From Elusimicrobiota bacterium (GTDB lineage: Bacteria; Elusimicrobiota; Elusimicrobia; UBA1565; JACRDR01), in the NCBI GenBank assembly GCA_016212845.1, contig JACRDR010000224.1, positions 1 to 13,672 on the forward strand: a DNA stretch of 13,672 nucleotides, read 5' to 3'. A program made the position numbers and the translations under genes. Positions 13,027-13,672 of this stretch are shown piece after piece. Within the stretch, counting starts at the first letter, position 1. Each line of letters begins with the position of its first letter. The notes beneath the pieces were generated by a model. It made no database searches, was not told where the DNA came from, and saw nothing but the letters and a program-made list of their open reading frames with translations.

Positions 13027-13032
13027 TACCCT
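13027..13032 (+). promoter_or_regulatory. Possible -10 box of the protease gene
   Basis: TACCCT ends six bases before the GTG at 13039. TGGAAA at 13004-13009 is 17 bases upstream and shares the position of the opposite promoter's -35. The match to consensus is modest. Confidence 0.35.
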
Positions 13033-13038
13033 CAATTC

Positions 13039-13672
13039 GTGCATCTCGCGCTGGCGCTGGCCGCGTGCCTCGTCCGGGCCGAAGAGCCCGCCTTGGGCGA
13101 TTGGCTGCCCAAGGTGGCGCCTCCGGTCTTCAAAGGAGCGGCCGCGCCGGCCGCCGCCCCCGCCAAACCCGCTCCCCGGGTCGTGCGTCTGCTGCAAGCC
13201 GATCTGTCGGACAAGGAGCTCGCTTTCGCGGCGGAGCGGCTGGAGTCGGTGTTCCAGCTCTTCGTCGACAACCGCAGCGCGCGCAAGCCGAGGGAAGGCG
13301 TTTCCCCTCCCGGCGAGCCGCATCTGAAGGCTTCGTGCTCCGGCTCGCATCTGGGCGGCGGCGTGCTCGCGACCGCGGCGCATTGCGTGAAGGACGCCTC
13401 GGGTCCCCGGGTTTGGAGGCGCTGGAAATTTCGCGCCCGAGGCGGCCGGCTGATCCCGGACGGTTTCGAAGACTTCGTCGTCGAGGCGCGGCCCTTCGCC
13501 GAGTTCGGCGATCTCGTGCTGCTCCGCCACGCCGCGGCCGCCGGCGTGCCGGCGCTGGCGCGGCCGGAGAGCTCCTACGAGTACCCGGCGTGGGCCGCCT
13601 TCTTCGCCTTGGGCTACCCGAACAAGTCGATCGGCGAGCCGGTCGTCTCCACCGGCTGCGGGATCCGGCCCG
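13039..13672 (+). CDS. Secreted trypsin-like serine protease, C-terminus cut by window edge
   Basis: A protein with a signal peptide (residues 1-14, HLALALAACLVRAEE region), an Ala/Pro-rich spacer to about 47, then a chymotrypsin-fold (S1) domain. At least 211 residues are present. The catalytic His is in GGGVLATAAHC (H115). The Cys after it (C116) lies 16 residues from C100, matching the Cys42-Cys58 spacing of chymotrypsin. The catalytic Asp is likely D158 in FGDLVLL. The active-site Ser region is beyond the window, so activity cannot be judged. The start is GTG at 13039, six bases after a TACCCT box, and it is the only start that leaves the whole signal peptide. It is divergent from the small charged gene. 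It probably acts outside the cytoplasm; the substrate is unknown. Confidence 0.82.
   Translation, partial: MHLALALAACLVRAEEPALGDWLPKVAPPVFKGAAAPAAAPAKPAPRVVRLLQADLSDKELAFAAERLESVFQLFVDNRSARKPREGVSPPGEPHLKASCSGSHLGGGVLATAAHCVKDASGPRVWRRWKFRARGGRLIPDGFEDFVVEARPFAEFGDLVLLRHAAAAGVPALARPESSYEYPAWAAFFALGYPNKSIGEPVVSTGCGIRP

Noticed and set aside
12982..13530. Leftward open frame over the protease
   Set aside because: Antisense to a sequence with a signal peptide and the TAAHC catalytic motif.
1..13672. Defence island, phage or mobile element
   Set aside because: No transposase, integrase, toxin-antitoxin pair, restriction genes, CRISPR repeats or att-like direct repeats were found; the content is housekeeping and membrane genes.

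Overview
The window is a dense, GC-rich bacterial chromosome segment of ordinary single-copy genes. I see no rRNA, tRNA, CRISPR array, insertion sequence or phage module. High GC, short gaps, many GTG starts, and secreted or membrane proteins with Ala/Pro-rich linkers suggest an environmental Elusimicrobiota-like genome. That taxonomic guess is inference only; no marker gene in the window settles it.

Layout, left to right. (1) A leftward gene that I do not recognise runs off the left edge. It shares a 38-base divergent promoter gap with (2) a rightward pair: mgtE (magnesium channel) and an EamA/DMT permease. (3) A leftward pair follows: cysS (cysteinyl-tRNA synthetase) and rlmB (23S rRNA 2'-O-methyltransferase). 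(4) A rightward run comes next: an MFS-like membrane protein with a signal peptide and long linker, trmL (tRNA wobble 2'-O-methyltransferase), a membrane-anchored Cys-rich protein, and an MscS-type channel. (5) A leftward pair: a YdjM-like membrane protein and a thioredoxin-like [2Fe-2S] ferredoxin. (6) A rightward EVE-domain protein. (7) A leftward secreted protein with an NBR1-type Ig-like domain. (8) A rightward 51-residue basic DUF6496-like protein. (9) A leftward group: a small charged protein, a DUF2177 membrane protein, and a pyrimidine-dimer DNA glycosylase. (10) The start of a rightward secreted trypsin-like protease, cut by the right edge.

Genes within a run are tightly coupled. Four co-directional pairs overlap by four bases at GTGA or TTGA, so the downstream start is GTG or TTG. 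A fifth pair is separated by one base. Several convergent genes overlap at their 3' ends. The longest stretch without a gene is about 184 bases (11628-11811).

The most interesting signals are about expression architecture rather than a new multi-gene system. A -10-like hexamer recurs 6-10 bases before the start codon, with little or no room for a Shine-Dalgarno site, which suggests leaderless or nearly leaderless mRNAs. Two genes with longer leaders instead carry clear Shine-Dalgarno sites. Other points are a near-palindromic divergent promoter; a palindromic repeat in frame inside the MFS linker; a DUF2177 gene with no usual start codon where homology begins; and a DNA-repair gene whose 3' extension runs antisense through the whole DUF6496 gene.
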